From Stenotrophomonas sp. 364 (GTDB lineage: Bacteria; Pseudomonadota; Gammaproteobacteria; Xanthomonadales; Xanthomonadaceae): DNA of 64,000 nt. The stretch covers positions 3,822,001 to 3,886,000 of the forward strand of contig NZ_CP047135.1 of assembly GCF_009832905.1 (NCBI RefSeq). The letters are read 5' to 3'. Made by a program: the position numbers and the translations under genes. The stretch's first letter is position 1. Each line of letters opens with the position of its first letter. Below, piece by piece: positions 43,250 to 53,146 of the stretch. The notes beneath the pieces are model-generated. The model saw nothing but the letters and a program-made list of their open reading frames with translations, searched no databases and was not told the origin of the DNA.

Positions 43250-43319
43250 CGGTGCAGGATAAAGAGCACCCGTCGAAGCGGCCAGTGAAGGAACGTGAGC
43301 AGGGCGTGTGGGGCCGCCG

Positions 43320-45884
43320 CTACACCGCGACGCGCATGGCCGCACGCGGCGTCACCGGCACCTCCAGCACGAACGCGGCCACCGCGTCGGACAACAGTGC
43401 GGCCTGGCGTTCCATCGCCTGCGCCGAGGCCGACGCTTCCTCCACCAGCGCCGCGTTCTGCTGGGTGCTGCCATCCATCTGCAGCAGCGTATGGCCCACC
43501 TGTTCGATGCCGGCGCTCTGCTGCTGCGACGCCGCCGAGATGCTGGCCATGATCGCGCTGACCTGCTGCACGCTGCCGACAATCTGGTCCATCGTCGCAC
43601 CGGCCTGGTCCACCTGCCGGCTGCCGGCGGCCACGGTGTCCACCGAGGCCTCGATCAGGCCCTTGATCTGCCGTGCGGCGTCGGCACTGCGCTGGGCCAG
43701 CAGGCGCACTTCGCTGGCCACCACGGCAAAGCTGCGGCCCTGCTCGCCGGCCCGCGCCGCCTCCACCGCCGCGTTCAAGGCCAGGATGTTGGTCTGGAAG
43801 GCAATGCCGTCGATGACCCCGGTGATGTCGCCGATGCGCCGCGACGCGTCGGCGATGTCGCGCATGCTGGCCACCACCTGCGCCACCGAGGCGCCGCCCT
43901 GCTGGGCAACGCCGGTGGCCTGCAGCGCCAGCTGGTTGGCCTGCTGGGCGGCGTCGGCGTTCTGGCGCACGGTAGCGGTGAGTTCTTCCATCGACGAGGC
44001 GGTTTCTTCCAGGTGCGCGGCCTGCCGCTCGGTGCGCCCGGCCAGCTCCTGGTGGCCTGCCACGATCTCGCCCGCCGCGCCATCAATGGCAGTCGAGGCC
44101 TGCTGGATGCGGGCCACGATGTCGGTGAGCTGCTGCACGGTGGCGTTGGCATCGTCGCGCAGGTGCGCGAACACGCCTTGGAACTCGCCCTGCATGCGCA
44201 CCCGCAGATCGCCCTGGGCCAACGCGGACAACACCGCCTGCAGACCGGACAGATTGCCCTGGAAGGTATCCAGCAGCCGGTTGATGCTGACCGCCAGCGT
44301 GTGCACGAAGCCGTGCTTGCCGGTGGTGTCGATGCGGCCGTGCAACTGGCCGTGCGCAGCGGCATCCACCAGCGCCGCCACCTCGGTTTCCACCGTCGTT
44401 TCCAGCGCGCGGCTGCGCCATTCCACCGCGGCGCCCAGCAGGTGGCCGTCGTCGATGATCGGCGTGGCCACCAGCTGGTAGCGCGTGCCCGCGTGCTCGA
44501 TCTCATGGCTGCCCGGTTCGCGGCCTTGCAGCGCTGCCACGATGCGCGCGAACACCGGGTGCAACGCCTGCGCCGGTTGGCCACGCCACTGCGCTTCGGA
44601 TGCCGCCAGTTCGGCCAACAGCGCATGGTTGAGCAGGCTGATGCGGCCATCGGGGTCGATCACCATCACCCCGGCCTGGGTGCTGTCCAGCGCCTGCCGC
44701 GCGCGGGCGTTGTCGCGCGCGGCGGCACGTTCGGCCTCGATGCGCCCACGCAGGCGCTGTTGCATGTGCACCAGCCGCTGCGCCAGCTGCCCGATCTCAT
44801 CATGCGGGTTGTGCACCACCAGCACGCTGTCCAGGCGATCCTCGGCGATGTCTTCGGCAAACCGCAGGGTGTCGGCGATGGGCTGGCGCACCGCCCGCAG
44901 CACCAGCAGCAGGCTGGCGATCAGCACCGCCGCCACCAGCGCCAGCGTGAACCCGAACAGCACGGTCATCGCGCGTGCCTGCGCCTGTTGGCGGGCGCGC
45001 GCGGCGTCCAGCGCGGCCGCCTGTGCCTGGTGCAGCGCCTGTAGTGCCGGGGCAATCTGCGCGGCGGTATCGGCCAACGACTGCGCTTCCACGTCCAGCC
45101 CCACCCGGGCGGCGGTGTACGCCAGCAATGCGCCCTGGTAAGCATCCATGCCGGCGCGCAAAGTGTCCTGCGTTGCTGCCGGCAGGCCCGAGGCCGACAA
45201 CGCAAGGTCGAACGGCAACTTCGCTTCGCTGGCACGATCGGTGTGCTGTGCATCACCGGTGAGCAGCAGCAGAGCTTCCTGGCGGCGCATGGCCTGCCAT
45301 TGCACGGCCAACGGCAAGCGATCGGCCCCGGCAAGCAGGCTGTCCAGCGCAGCCGCGCTGGCGTCCAACTGTGCGCGCAGCCCGGCGTCGCCGCGGCCCA
45401 TTTCATCGGCGCGCGCGTTCAACGCGGCAATCCCGTCGGCGAATTCCTGTGCACGGGCCGCCAGCGCGCGTAGCGCGGCCGCCGTGCCCGGCTCGTGCCG
45501 GGTACGCTGCAGCGCCTGCAGGGTTGTCTGCAACTGGGCCTGGCCCTGCTGCAGGGCGGCACGGTCGGTGTCCTCGAAGGTGATGGCGTAGCGGGTCTGC
45601 AGGCGACGCGCATCGGCCACCTGGGTGGCCAGCGTGGCGGCCAGGGCCGCGTCCTGCTGGTGGGCCGCGTAGCGGGCGGTGGCGCGTTCACTGCTGTAGC
45701 GGGTCCACGCGTACACCAACGCCACCACCAGCAGGCCGCTGCCGCAGACCAGCAGCGCGGCCTTGAGTTTGCGTGCGACACTCAGGCGGCGCGCCGACGC
45801 GGCGGCACGGGTGAACCAAGGCAGGACAACGCGCTCACCCAGGCGGGCGAACGAAGACAACGGGCGGCGGGGGACGGCCGACAT
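43320..45884 (-). CDS. methyl-accepting chemotaxis protein with PAS domain
   Basis: An 854-residue transducer. A cytoplasmic N-tail precedes helix 1 ([21 protein letters not shown]); a periplasmic four-helix-type sensor of about 240 residues follows; helix 2 is [24 protein letters not shown]; then HAMP, a PAS-like domain ([20 protein letters not shown] ... [11 protein letters not shown]), and the signalling hairpin with [42 protein letters not shown]. It controls CheA and flagellar motors. A sigma-28 promoter upstream agrees. CTGGAG precedes the ATG. Confidence 0.95.
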   Translation of the reverse strand: MSAVPRRPLSSFARLGERVVLPWFTRAAASARRLSVARKLKAALLVCGSGLLVVALVYAWTRYSSERATARYAAHQQDAALAATLATQVADARRLQTRYAITFEDTDRAALQQGQAQLQTTLQALQRTRHEPGTAAALRALAARAQEFADGIAALNARADEMGRGDAGLRAQLDASAAALDSLLAGADRLPLAVQWQAMRRQEALLLLTGDAQHTDRASEAKLPFDLALSASGLPAATQDTLRAGMDAYQGALLAYTAARVGLDVEAQSLADTAAQIAPALQALHQAQAAALDAARARQQAQARAMTVLFGFTLALVAAVLIASLLLVLRAVRQPIADTLRFAEDIAEDRLDSVLVVHNPHDEIGQLAQRLVHMQQRLRGRIEAERAAARDNARARQALDSTQAGVMVIDPDGRISLLNHALLAELAASEAQWRGQPAQALHPVFARIVAALQGREPGSHEIEHAGTRYQLVATPIIDDGHLLGAAVEWRSRALETTVETEVAALVDAAAHGQLHGRIDTTGKHGFVHTLAVSINRLLDTFQGNLSGLQAVLSALAQGDLRVRMQGEFQGVFAHLRDDANATVQQLTDIVARIQQASTAIDGAAGEIVAGHQELAGRTERQAAHLEETASSMEELTATVRQNADAAQQANQLALQATGVAQQGGASVAQVVASMRDIADASRRIGDITGVIDGIAFQTNILALNAAVEAARAGEQGRSFAVVASEVRLLAQRSADAARQIKGLIEASVDTVAAGSRQVDQAGATMDQIVGSVQQVSAIMASISAASQQQSAGIEQVGHTLLQMDGSTQQNAALVEEASASAQAMERQAALLSDAVAAFVLEVPVTPRAAMRVAV

Positions 45885-45912
45885 CACATGCTCCAGGCGG
45901 AATGACGCATCG

Positions 45913-45939
45913 GTATCGGCCGGAGACGCGTGGTCTTTA
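45913..45939 (-). promoter_or_regulatory. sigma-28 (FliA) promoter of the chemotaxis gene
   Basis: On the - strand TAAAGACC-N11-GCCGATAC; the flagellar consensus is TAAAGTTT-N11-GCCGATAA. Twelve of sixteen positions match and the spacer is exact. It is 28 bases upstream of the start codon. Confidence 0.8.
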
Positions 45940-46122
45940 GCGTATTTTTTCGCGGTGGCCGCGACCCGGTGCCCTCCCTGCCCCTTGTAGCGGGCGGAAG
46001 CGACGGCACGATGACGGTGACGGGCATTCCGCGGGCGCGATTCAGCATTCGATCGCCCGTGCTTGACCTCAACCACGGTTGAGCCACCACAGTGGCCCCA
46101 CCTTCCCGCACGGCACCTGCCC

Positions 46123-46944
46123 ATGGACCCGGAAACCTGTCGCGACTACCTGGCCCGCCTCGGCCTGGCGGCGCCACCGCCCCCTACCCTGGCCACGCTT
46201 GCACTGCTGCAGGAACGTCACAACGCTACGTTCCCGTTCGAGACGCTCACCACGCTGCTGCGCGATGCGGTGGCCATCGACCTGCCCAGCGTGGCGCACA
46301 AGCTGCTGCGCGAAGGACGCGGGGGGTATTGCTACGAGCTCAACGGACTGTTCCTGGCGCTGCTGCAGCACCTCGGCTTCGACGCCCGCGCCCTTGCCGC
46401 GCGCGTGGTCATGGGACGCACCGATGACGCCCCCACCGCGCGCACCCACATGCTGGTGCTGGTGCGGATCGACGCGGTGGACTACATCGCCGACGTCGGC
46501 TTTGGCGGCAACACCCCCACTGGCCCGCTGCGGCTGGCCCACCGGTTCGCCCAGGCCACGCCGCACGAGCACTACCGGCTGGACCCGCAGCACGACCAGT
46601 TCCTGCTGCAGGTGGACATCGCCGGCGAATGGCGGCCGCTCTACCACTTCGACCTGCAGGTGCAGGCGCTCATCGACCATGAGGTGGGCAACTGGTACGT
46701 GTGCACGCACCCGCATTCGTCCTTTCCCGGACAGCTGCGGGTTGCCCTGGCCGCGCCGGACGGACGCCGCACGCTCGGTGCCGGCGCCTACACCGTGCAC
46801 CGCCGCGGGCAGCCCAGCGAGCGCCGCCTGCTCAACGACGCCGACGATGTGCTGACCGTGCTGCGCGATGCGTTCGGCATCACGGTGCCCGCGCACCCGC
46901 GCCTGCATGAGGCGATCACGGCGTGGCTGCGCGGGGCGGCGTGA
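46123..46944 (+). CDS. arylamine N-acetyltransferase
   Basis: A 273-residue NAT-family enzyme that moves acetyl from acetyl-CoA to arylamines and hydrazines. The catalytic triad is complete: Cys 70 in [10 protein letters not shown], His 109 in TARTHMLVL and Asp 124 in [10 protein letters not shown]. Length is usual. An in-frame start at 46063 exists but the ATG at 46123 ([10 protein letters not shown]) fits the family. No operon partner; role may be detoxification of aromatic amines. Confidence 0.95.
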   Translation: MDPETCRDYLARLGLAAPPPPTLATLALLQERHNATFPFETLTTLLRDAVAIDLPSVAHKLLREGRGGYCYELNGLFLALLQHLGFDARALAARVVMGRTDDAPTARTHMLVLVRIDAVDYIADVGFGGNTPTGPLRLAHRFAQATPHEHYRLDPQHDQFLLQVDIAGEWRPLYHFDLQVQALIDHEVGNWYVCTHPHSSFPGQLRVALAAPDGRRTLGAGAYTVHRRGQPSERRLLNDADDVLTVLRDAFGITVPAHPRLHEAITAWLRGAA

Positions 46945-47024
46945 GCCTGCACACGCAAACCGGCACGGGGTGACGTCGCCTTGCAGGCCCGTTGGGACGG
47001 CGGCAGACTCGCCCAGCTGCACGT

Positions 47025-47043
47025 AATGACATGTTATATCATT
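47025..47043. promoter_or_regulatory. metal-regulator-type site before TonB receptor
   Basis: AATGACATGTTATATCATT has inverted ends AATGA/TCATT and contains ATGTTATA, which equals one half of the Zur consensus. It lies 32 bases before the receptor start. Zur or Fur control is possible; the second Zur half is not present. Confidence 0.4.
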
Positions 47044-47075
47044 CCTTTATCGAGACTGCCTGACGTCCCTTCCCC

Positions 47076-49127
47076 ATGAAAACCCACGCTCTGGCCTCCG
47101 CCCTGCTGGCCACGCTGTGCGCACCCGACGCGGCGGCCAGCCCGCCCTCTCCCTCGGCCGTCACGCTCGGCAGCGTGGACGCCCGCAAGGGCACCCCCGG
47201 CCCGTTGGCGTCGCGCCAGGTGCTCACCTCGGTGGATGTGCTGGCTGCCGACCGGATCGCGGACAAGAATGTCGGCAACAGCTGGGAACTGCTGGGGCAG
47301 ATGCCGGGCATCCAGCTCACCGAAACCCGGCAGGGTGCCGAGTCCGGCAAGGCCAGCTTCCGTGCGATCAACGGCGAGGGCTACATCAACGGCATCAAGA
47401 TCCTGATCGACGGCATTCCCAGCAACGTCAACAGCGGCAACCAGCGCTTCGTGGACATGATCTTCCCGCTGGACATCGACTACATCGAAGTAGTGCGCGG
47501 CACCAACGACCCGCGCTACGGCCTGCACAACATCGGCGGCAACATCAACTTCGGCACCCGCCAGGGGGGCACCTACACCGATGCCCGGCTCAGCTACGGC
47601 AGTTTCGAGAGCCGCGAGTTGCAGCTCGCCATCGGCCGCGAAGCCAACGGTGTGGCGCAGAACTACTTCATCGGCACCCAGGCCTCGGACGGCTATCGCG
47701 ACCACGACCGGTCGCGCAAGTATTCGCTGGGCGGCAAATGGTTCATCGGCAGCGACGAGGATGTGCTCAAGGCCGGTCTGGTCGCGCGCGTGTACCACCA
47801 CGTTGCCGACGAACCCGGCTTTCTCACCGCCACCGAACTGGCCAGCGCACGGCGCGCGTCGCCGCGCAAGAATGCCAACGATGGCGATGTGCGCGACATG
47901 CGCACCCTGGGCGCTCACGTGGACCTGCGCCTCACCGACACCCTGCAGCTCAGCAACCGGCTGTACCACAACCGGTACGAAGACGACCGTCAGGTGACCT
48001 TCACCGATTACCGGCCCGGCAACGCGCCGCGCCAGCGACGGCAGTGGGACGAACGGCAGACCGGGCTGTTGAGCACCCTCACCTGGCGCGCCAGCGAGCG
48101 GCTCACCGTGGCCGGCGGCATCAACGCCGAGCAGCAGGACAACGCATACCGACGGCTGCGTTACGCCTACGGCATCCCGACCGACTTCGACGCGGTACCG
48201 GCGCGCATCCAGAACGATGACCGCTATTCCCTGGACAACGTCGGCGGCAACCTGCAGGCCGTTATCCAGCCAACACCGGCGCTGAAGATCATTCCGGCGT
48301 GGCGGGTGGATCGGTTCTCCGGCGACACCCACCTGCCCGGCGGCATCCGCGCACCGTTGCAGCGCTCCGGCTGGATAGACCAACCCAAGCTCAGCGTGGC
48401 GTACGCGTTCACCCCCTCGCTCAACGTGTATGCCAACTGGGGCCGCACCTTCCAGGTGTTGACCGGGTCCACCGCCCCGGCTTACCTCACTCCCGGGCAG
48501 GCCGCCTTCCGCCCGTCGATCAACACCGGCAAGGAACTGGGCATCAACTTCAACCCGGCCGACGGCATCCAGGCAAGGATCGCCGCCTGGCAGCAGGATG
48601 CCACCGATGAAGTGGCCAACATGCCCGCCACCGGCACCACCGTTGGCCTGGGCCAGACCCGGCGACGCGGGGCGGACCTGCAGGTCAACGCCCGCGTGAG
48701 TGCGCACTGGACGCTCTGGGCATCGCACGCCATCCAGCAGGCCACGGTGATCAGCGCGTTCACTGCCGACGGCCGCTCACTGGCCGGCAACGAGGTGCTG
48801 GCCACGCCACGCCACATCACCAACATCGGGGCCGACTACCGCCCCGATGCACGCTGGCGCTTGGGCATTCAGGGCCGCCGGCAGGGCGACTATTACGTGG
48901 ATGAGAGCAACCAGCACGGACGTTATGGCGGCTTTTCGGTGCTGGACGCCAGCGCCGGCTACGCGCTGTCGGACCGGCTCAGCGTGGATCTGCAGGTGAA
49001 AAATCTCACCGGTCGCACCTACGCCTACGCGTGGTACGACAATTTCTTCTGGGGCGGCGATAACCAGCCGATGTTCTCGCCGGCGCCCGGGCGCAGTCTG
49101 TTCGTGTCGTTGAACCTCACGCTGTAG
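47076..49127 (+). CDS. TonB-dependent receptor, FecA/IutA-like
   Basis: A 683-residue outer-membrane receptor with signal peptide (ALASALLATLCAPDAAA), plug (SRQVLTSVDVLAADRI, LLGQMPGIQLTETRQG, INGIKILIDGIPSN, IDYIEVVRGTNDPRYGLHNIGGNINF) and barrel ending SLFVSLNLTL. The ligand is not evident; the upstream site suggests control by zinc or iron. An AraC-type regulator gene follows at 49196. A hairpin ACGGCC-AAGC-GGCCGT (49133-49148) follows its stop. Confidence 0.88.
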   Translation: MKTHALASALLATLCAPDAAASPPSPSAVTLGSVDARKGTPGPLASRQVLTSVDVLAADRIADKNVGNSWELLGQMPGIQLTETRQGAESGKASFRAINGEGYINGIKILIDGIPSNVNSGNQRFVDMIFPLDIDYIEVVRGTNDPRYGLHNIGGNINFGTRQGGTYTDARLSYGSFESRELQLAIGREANGVAQNYFIGTQASDGYRDHDRSRKYSLGGKWFIGSDEDVLKAGLVARVYHHVADEPGFLTATELASARRASPRKNANDGDVRDMRTLGAHVDLRLTDTLQLSNRLYHNRYEDDRQVTFTDYRPGNAPRQRRQWDERQTGLLSTLTWRASERLTVAGGINAEQQDNAYRRLRYAYGIPTDFDAVPARIQNDDRYSLDNVGGNLQAVIQPTPALKIIPAWRVDRFSGDTHLPGGIRAPLQRSGWIDQPKLSVAYAFTPSLNVYANWGRTFQVLTGSTAPAYLTPGQAAFRPSINTGKELGINFNPADGIQARIAAWQQDATDEVANMPATGTTVGLGQTRRRGADLQVNARVSAHWTLWASHAIQQATVISAFTADGRSLAGNEVLATPRHITNIGADYRPDARWRLGIQGRRQGDYYVDESNQHGRYGGFSVLDASAGYALSDRLSVDLQVKNLTGRTYAYAWYDNFFWGGDNQPMFSPAPGRSLFVSLNLTL

Positions 49128-49132
49128 CAAGA

Positions 49133-49148
49133 ACGGCCAAGCGGCCGT
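49133..49148 (+). terminator. hairpin after the TonB receptor gene
   Basis: ACGGCC-AAGC-GGCCGT, a perfect six-base stem with four-base loop, six bases after the stop, without a U-tract. Confidence 0.4.
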
Positions 49149-49195
49149 GGCGGTGCTGGGCTACGCTGCGTGCCTGTCCCGATCCGGAAAGCGGC

Positions 49196-50026
49196 ATGAG
49201 CGCGGCACGCAGGGCCCTGTGGTACATCGAAAGCCACCACGCCGCGCCGATCGCACTGGCCGACGTGGCACGCGTGGTGGGGGTGTCGCCGTTCCACCTG
49301 TCGCGCCTGTTCCAGGCCAGCACCGGCACGTCGCTGGTGCGCTACCTGCGCGGGCGCCGTCTGAGCGAGGCGGCGCGGCAACTGGCCGCCGGCGCGTCCG
49401 ACATCCTGCAGGTTGCGCTGGAGGCAGGCTATGCCTCGCACCCCACCTTCACCCGTGCGTTCTCCGAGCAGTTCGGCCGCCCGCCGGAACAGGTGCGCGC
49501 GCAGGGACTGGGCAGCGTCGCGCTGGTGGAGGCGATCAAGCTGCACGACGATGCCCTGCCCTGCGCGCACCCCCCGCGCATCGTCAGCGCCGACACCCTG
49601 CTGGTGGCAGGCATCGGTGCGCGCCACCACGGCGATTCAGTGGCCTCCATTCCTTCGCAATGGCAACGGCTGGCACAGCAGTGCCCCACCGCACCGGAGG
49701 TGAGCTACGGCGTGTGCTGCAACAGCGACGAGGACGGCAGCTTCGACTACATCGCCGGCATCGGCGTGGCCGGCTTCGCGGCGCTGCCGGACGGCTGGCA
49801 GACCGTGCGCATTCCCGCCCACCGCTACGTGGTGGCGTGGCACGCCGGCCACATCTCGGCGATCCGCTCCACCTGGTACTGGTTGTTGAACCATTACCTG
49901 CCTGCGTCCGGGCTGAGCCTGGCCGATGCGCCGGAACTGGAACGCTACGACGCACGGTTTGACGCCCACAGCGGCCACGGCGGCGTGGAAATCTGGCTGC
50001 CGCTGACCGACACCAACCCTACCTGA
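49196..50026 (+). CDS. AraC-family regulator with GyrI-like sensor domain
   Basis: A 276-residue regulator of the Rob-like layout: two AraC helix-turn-helix units at the N-terminus (IALADVARVVGVSPFHLSRLFQASTGTSLVRYLRGRRLSEAARQL; ILQVALEAGYASHPTFTRAFSEQFGRPP), then a GyrI-like ligand domain (residues about 120-270). Such proteins sense amphiphilic drugs or dyes. The hydrolase gene starts ten bases after its stop, so they are likely cotranscribed. Confidence 0.92.
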   Translation: MSAARRALWYIESHHAAPIALADVARVVGVSPFHLSRLFQASTGTSLVRYLRGRRLSEAARQLAAGASDILQVALEAGYASHPTFTRAFSEQFGRPPEQVRAQGLGSVALVEAIKLHDDALPCAHPPRIVSADTLLVAGIGARHHGDSVASIPSQWQRLAQQCPTAPEVSYGVCCNSDEDGSFDYIAGIGVAGFAALPDGWQTVRIPAHRYVVAWHAGHISAIRSTWYWLLNHYLPASGLSLADAPELERYDARFDAHSGHGGVEIWLPLTDTNPT

Positions 50027-50036
50027 GAGAACGCCG

Positions 50037-51146
50037 ATGCGAGTGCCTGCCCGTTGCCTGACCCTGCTGCTCTGCCTGGCCAGTGCCGTCTCGCTGGCGG
50101 CGCCCGCGCCGAGCGTTGTCGGCGAGCGCCATGGCCAGACCCGCAGCGCCAGCGCCGCGGTGCGTGATGCCGCCCAGCACGATGGTCTGCGCTACACCGT
50201 GTGGTACCCGGCTGCGCCGGATGCCCGCGAGCGCCCCATCACCATCGGGCCTCCCGACGCGCCGTTGTTCACCGTGGGCAGCGCCGCCGTCGACGCCCCG
50301 ATCGCGCCGGGCGCCCTGCCCACCCTGCTGCTGTCGCACGGCAATGGAGGCAGCGCGCGGATGATGGGATGGTTCGGCATTGCCATGGCGCGGGCCGGCT
50401 ACCTGGTGATCGCGGTGGACCACCCCGGCAACAACGGCGTGGAGCCGATGACGCTTGCGGGCAGCATCCTGATCTGGGAACGGGCCGAGGACCTCAAAGC
50501 CGCGCTGGCCGCGGTGCAGGCCGACCCGCAGCTCGGCGCGCACGTGGATGCCACGCGCCTGGGAGTGGCCGGTTTCTCCGCCGGCGGCTTCACCGCGCTG
50601 GCCGCCGCCGGTGCCCGCGTGGACATGGCCCACCTGTTGGCGTTCTGCCGCGCCACTCCGGATGACGGGGTGTGCCAGCCGCAGCTGGAAATGCCTGCGT
50701 CCACCCTGCAGGCCCGCATCGACGCGGCAGCGACGCCCGCGCTGGCGCCCCACATGGCGCACGCAGGCGATGACCATGGCGTGCCGGGTGTGCGTGCCGC
50801 CTTCCTGATGGCACCGGCCATCGTGCAGGCGTTTACGCCGGCACAGCTGCGCGCACTGCCGCAGCCTGTGTCGATCCTGCTTGGCGACGCCGATGCGGTA
50901 GCCCCGCCATCGACCAATGGCGAGGTGCTGGCAGCGCTCGCACCGCAGGCGACGCTGCGCACGTTGCCCGGTGTAGGCCACTACGAATTCCTGGCCACCT
51001 GCACGCCGCTCGGCCGCCAGCGCCTGGCTGCGCTGTGCCCACCGGAGGCGCAGCAGGCCGCAGCCCACGCAGCGGCGATCGCGCAGGCGCTGCAGGTGTT
51101 TGGCGACACGTTGGCAGCGGGAACCGGCGTGCCCGCGACCCGCTAG
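50037..51146 (+). CDS. exported alpha/beta hydrolase, dienelactone-hydrolase-like
   Basis: A 369-residue hydrolase with a signal peptide (LTLLLCLASAVSLAAPAPS). The oxyanion region is LLLSHGNGGS, the nucleophile Ser 181 is in VAGFSAGGFTA, an acid is likely in LLGDADAVAPP and His in GVGHYEFLA. Family members are annotated as predicted dienelactone hydrolases; the substrate is unknown. It follows the AraC/GyrI regulator, which may control it. Confidence 0.85.
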   Translation: MRVPARCLTLLLCLASAVSLAAPAPSVVGERHGQTRSASAAVRDAAQHDGLRYTVWYPAAPDARERPITIGPPDAPLFTVGSAAVDAPIAPGALPTLLLSHGNGGSARMMGWFGIAMARAGYLVIAVDHPGNNGVEPMTLAGSILIWERAEDLKAALAAVQADPQLGAHVDATRLGVAGFSAGGFTALAAAGARVDMAHLLAFCRATPDDGVCQPQLEMPASTLQARIDAAATPALAPHMAHAGDDHGVPGVRAAFLMAPAIVQAFTPAQLRALPQPVSILLGDADAVAPPSTNGEVLAALAPQATLRTLPGVGHYEFLATCTPLGRQRLAALCPPEAQQAAAHAAAIAQALQVFGDTLAAGTGVPATR

Positions 51147-51159
51147 CGCACGCCCAGCG

Positions 51160-51780
51160 TCATCGCCGCGCTGCCGGGGTTGTGCGCGGGGCGGGCGTCC
51201 ACGCACGCAGCAAGGGCAGCGGGTCGTAAGCCCCGTCGGCCCCATAGATGCCCCAATGCAGGTGCGGCGGCGTGCCCTTGGCATTGCCGCTGTCGCCCAC
51301 GTAGCCCAGCACCGTGCCGGCCGCCACCACCTCGCCGCGCACCAGGCCGTCGCGCCAGCCTTCCAGGTGGGCGTAGTAATAGCGCTCGCGGGCCGGGCCC
51401 AGTACCCACACCTGCCGACCGCCCAGCCCGCCCTCGCGGATATCGGCCACGATCCCATCGCCCACGCTGCGTACCGGCGTGCCGCGCCTGGCGAAGATGT
51501 CGATGCCCGCATGGGTGCGGTCACGGCCACGGGGCGCGCCGAACGTATCGGCAATGCGTCGGGCCGTCACCCCGTCCACGGGCACCGGCAGTGCGGTGGG
51601 CGGCGGCATCCGCGCCAGTGTCCACATCGCCCGCGGCACCTGCGCCCAGTGGCTGTTCCACAGGGCACCCACCGCGACCACGCAGGTGGCCAACAGCAGC
51701 AGGCGGACCAGCCAGCGGCGCAGCCGACGTGCCGGTGAGGGCATAGCGGCAGAAGAAGACATCGGTGTATCCGGGCGCAT
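51160..51780 (-). CDS. membrane-anchored M23-type murein peptidase
   Basis: A 206-residue protein with one N-terminal membrane helix (WLVRLLLLATCVVAVGALW) and a LytM/M23 metallopeptidase domain. Zinc ligands appear in THAGIDIFA (HxxxD) and in PPHLHWGIYG (HxH). It probably trims cell-wall cross-links or activates an amidase. The ATG at 51780 has GGAG six bases upstream; an alternative at 51762 would drop six residues. It converges on the hydrolase gene with a 13-base gap. Confidence 0.88.
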   Translation of the reverse strand: MRPDTPMSSSAAMPSPARRLRRWLVRLLLLATCVVAVGALWNSHWAQVPRAMWTLARMPPPTALPVPVDGVTARRIADTFGAPRGRDRTHAGIDIFARRGTPVRSVGDGIVADIREGGLGGRQVWVLGPARERYYYAHLEGWRDGLVRGEVVAAGTVLGYVGDSGNAKGTPPHLHWGIYGADGAYDPLPLLRAWTPAPRTTPAARR

Positions 51781-51990
51781 CGTTGCTCCAGTGGGGCGCA
51801 GGCAACGAGGGTACAAAGCGCGTGTGGGCTGGGCATGAAGTGCGCGGCTGTTGGGGCCGGCGTCACGGCATTGCCGCTTCGGATGGACAGCGGCTTCACG
51901 TGACATCTGCTGAACTGCAGCTGTCGCCTGGGAAGATCATTCCGCCTTCCCTCCGTCGGACGCCCGGCAGGCTGCTATCGAAGGCACACC

Positions 51991-52134
51991 ATGAATACCG
52001 CATTCAAGATATTTCTGTTGGTCGGCGCCCTGCTGTACGGGCTGCCCGGGCTGGTGTGGTGGGTGAACCACCGCCGCGCCATCCGTGCCCGGCAGGGCGG
52101 TGCCGCGATCGGATCGAGCGGGCCGACCACGTGA
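51991..52134 (+). CDS. small single-helix membrane protein
   Basis: A 47-residue protein (MNTAFKIFLLVGALLYGLPG...) with one membrane helix followed by a basic tail (NHRRAIRARQGG). No known family. The following gene starts inside its stop codon context (GTGA), so the two are coupled. Confidence 0.55.
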   Translation: MNTAFKIFLLVGALLYGLPGLVWWVNHRRAIRARQGGAAIGSSGPTT

Positions 52135-52310
52135 GCCTGACAGCTGAGCAACGCCGCATCCTGGATGACATCAACGCCACCCGCCCGGTGTCGGACGCCG
52201 AGGCGAACTGGGCAGTTGCCGCGGGCTACGCCGCGCAGGCCGAGGACGGCGATATCGACCTGACCCAGGAAGGCCGCCGTCATGTCGATTCCAGCCAGTT
52301 GCAGGGCTGA
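52131..52310 (+). CDS. small acidic hypothetical protein
   Basis: A 59-residue acidic protein starting at a GTG that overlaps the previous stop. It reads VSLTAEQRRILDDINATRP... and ends RRHVDSSQLQG; looks like a short helical DNA- or protein-binding unit, function unknown. It sits just before the heme oxygenase gene but 57 bases separate them. Confidence 0.5.
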   Translation: MSLTAEQRRILDDINATRPVSDAEANWAVAAGYAAQAEDGDIDLTQEGRRHVDSSQLQG

Positions 52311-52367
52311 GGCCCGTCGCCGGCGCGTTGCTAAGATGACGGCTGCATCCACCCGCGTCACTCCCCC

Positions 52368-52985
52368 GTGCCCGTGCCCGTGCCCGTACCCGACCCGTTT
52401 CCCGCACCTCGCCCCTTGCCAGGCCTGTCACGCGCGCAGCGCCTGAAGGCGGGCACCGACCACGCGCATCGGCGCCTGGACCAACGCATTCTGGACCTGG
52501 ACATCTTCCGCAGCCGCGCTGCGTACGCTTCTTTCCTGCGGGTGCAGCATCGTCTGCACGCGGACGCGCATGGCCTGTACGCGTGTCCCGCGCTGGTGCA
52601 GCTACTGCCAAGCATCCAGGGACGGCAACGGCTCTCCCGGGTCGCCTGCGATCTGGCCGACCTGGACGCGCATCTCCCCGACCCTGCTCCCTGCGCACCT
52701 GACATCGGCACGCCGGCCCATGGACTGGGATGGCTGTACGTGATGGAGGGCTCGGCGCTTGGCGGCGCGGTGCTGTTGAAGCTGGCCAGCCAACTCGGTC
52801 TGCACGCGGACTTCGGCGCGCGCCACCTGGCGCCGGCGCCGGAGGGTGTTGCCGCCGCATGGAGACGGTTCGTCGCCGAACTGGACGCCATCATCCTGGA
52901 CCCCCAGCAGGAAGCCGCAGCGTTGCAGGGCGCCGAGGCCGCGTTCGCGCGCGTCGCGCATCACCTCGACGCCGAACTCGGTTGA
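52368..52985 (+). CDS. bphO: biliverdin-producing heme oxygenase BphO
   Basis: A 205-residue heme oxygenase of the bacteriophytochrome-linked type, which opens heme to biliverdin, CO and iron. The heme-ligand His is in LKAGTDHAHRRLDQ; GLGWLYVMEGSALGGAVL is the distal-helix signature with the flexible Gly pair. It precedes the phytochrome gene and supplies its pigment. The start is uncertain: GTG codons recur in a CCCGTG hexamer repeat (52365-52382), encoding Pro-Val pairs, and no clear ribosome site precedes. Confidence 0.9.
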   Translation: MPVPVPVPDPFPAPRPLPGLSRAQRLKAGTDHAHRRLDQRILDLDIFRSRAAYASFLRVQHRLHADAHGLYACPALVQLLPSIQGRQRLSRVACDLADLDAHLPDPAPCAPDIGTPAHGLGWLYVMEGSALGGAVLLKLASQLGLHADFGARHLAPAPEGVAAAWRRFVAELDAIILDPQQEAAALQGAEAAFARVAHHLDAELG

Positions 52986-53146
52986 GGCCGCGTCCAGCAG
53001 GTCCCCGCCCCCGTGCGCCGGATCATCACCGGCCCGGGTGCACGCCTGTGCCAAGCTATAGGGCTGTTCCACGCCGCACTGGCGCAGGTGCTGCTGTCGG
53101 GTATTGAGACCCGCAGGGCGCCTGGAGCGGTTCTGTTACCAAGGCA

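Noticed and set aside
52365..52382. CCCGTG repeat at the heme oxygenase start as a phase-variable switch
   Set aside because: The unit is six bases, so gain or loss keeps the frame; it could only change the number of Pro-Val pairs or start codons.
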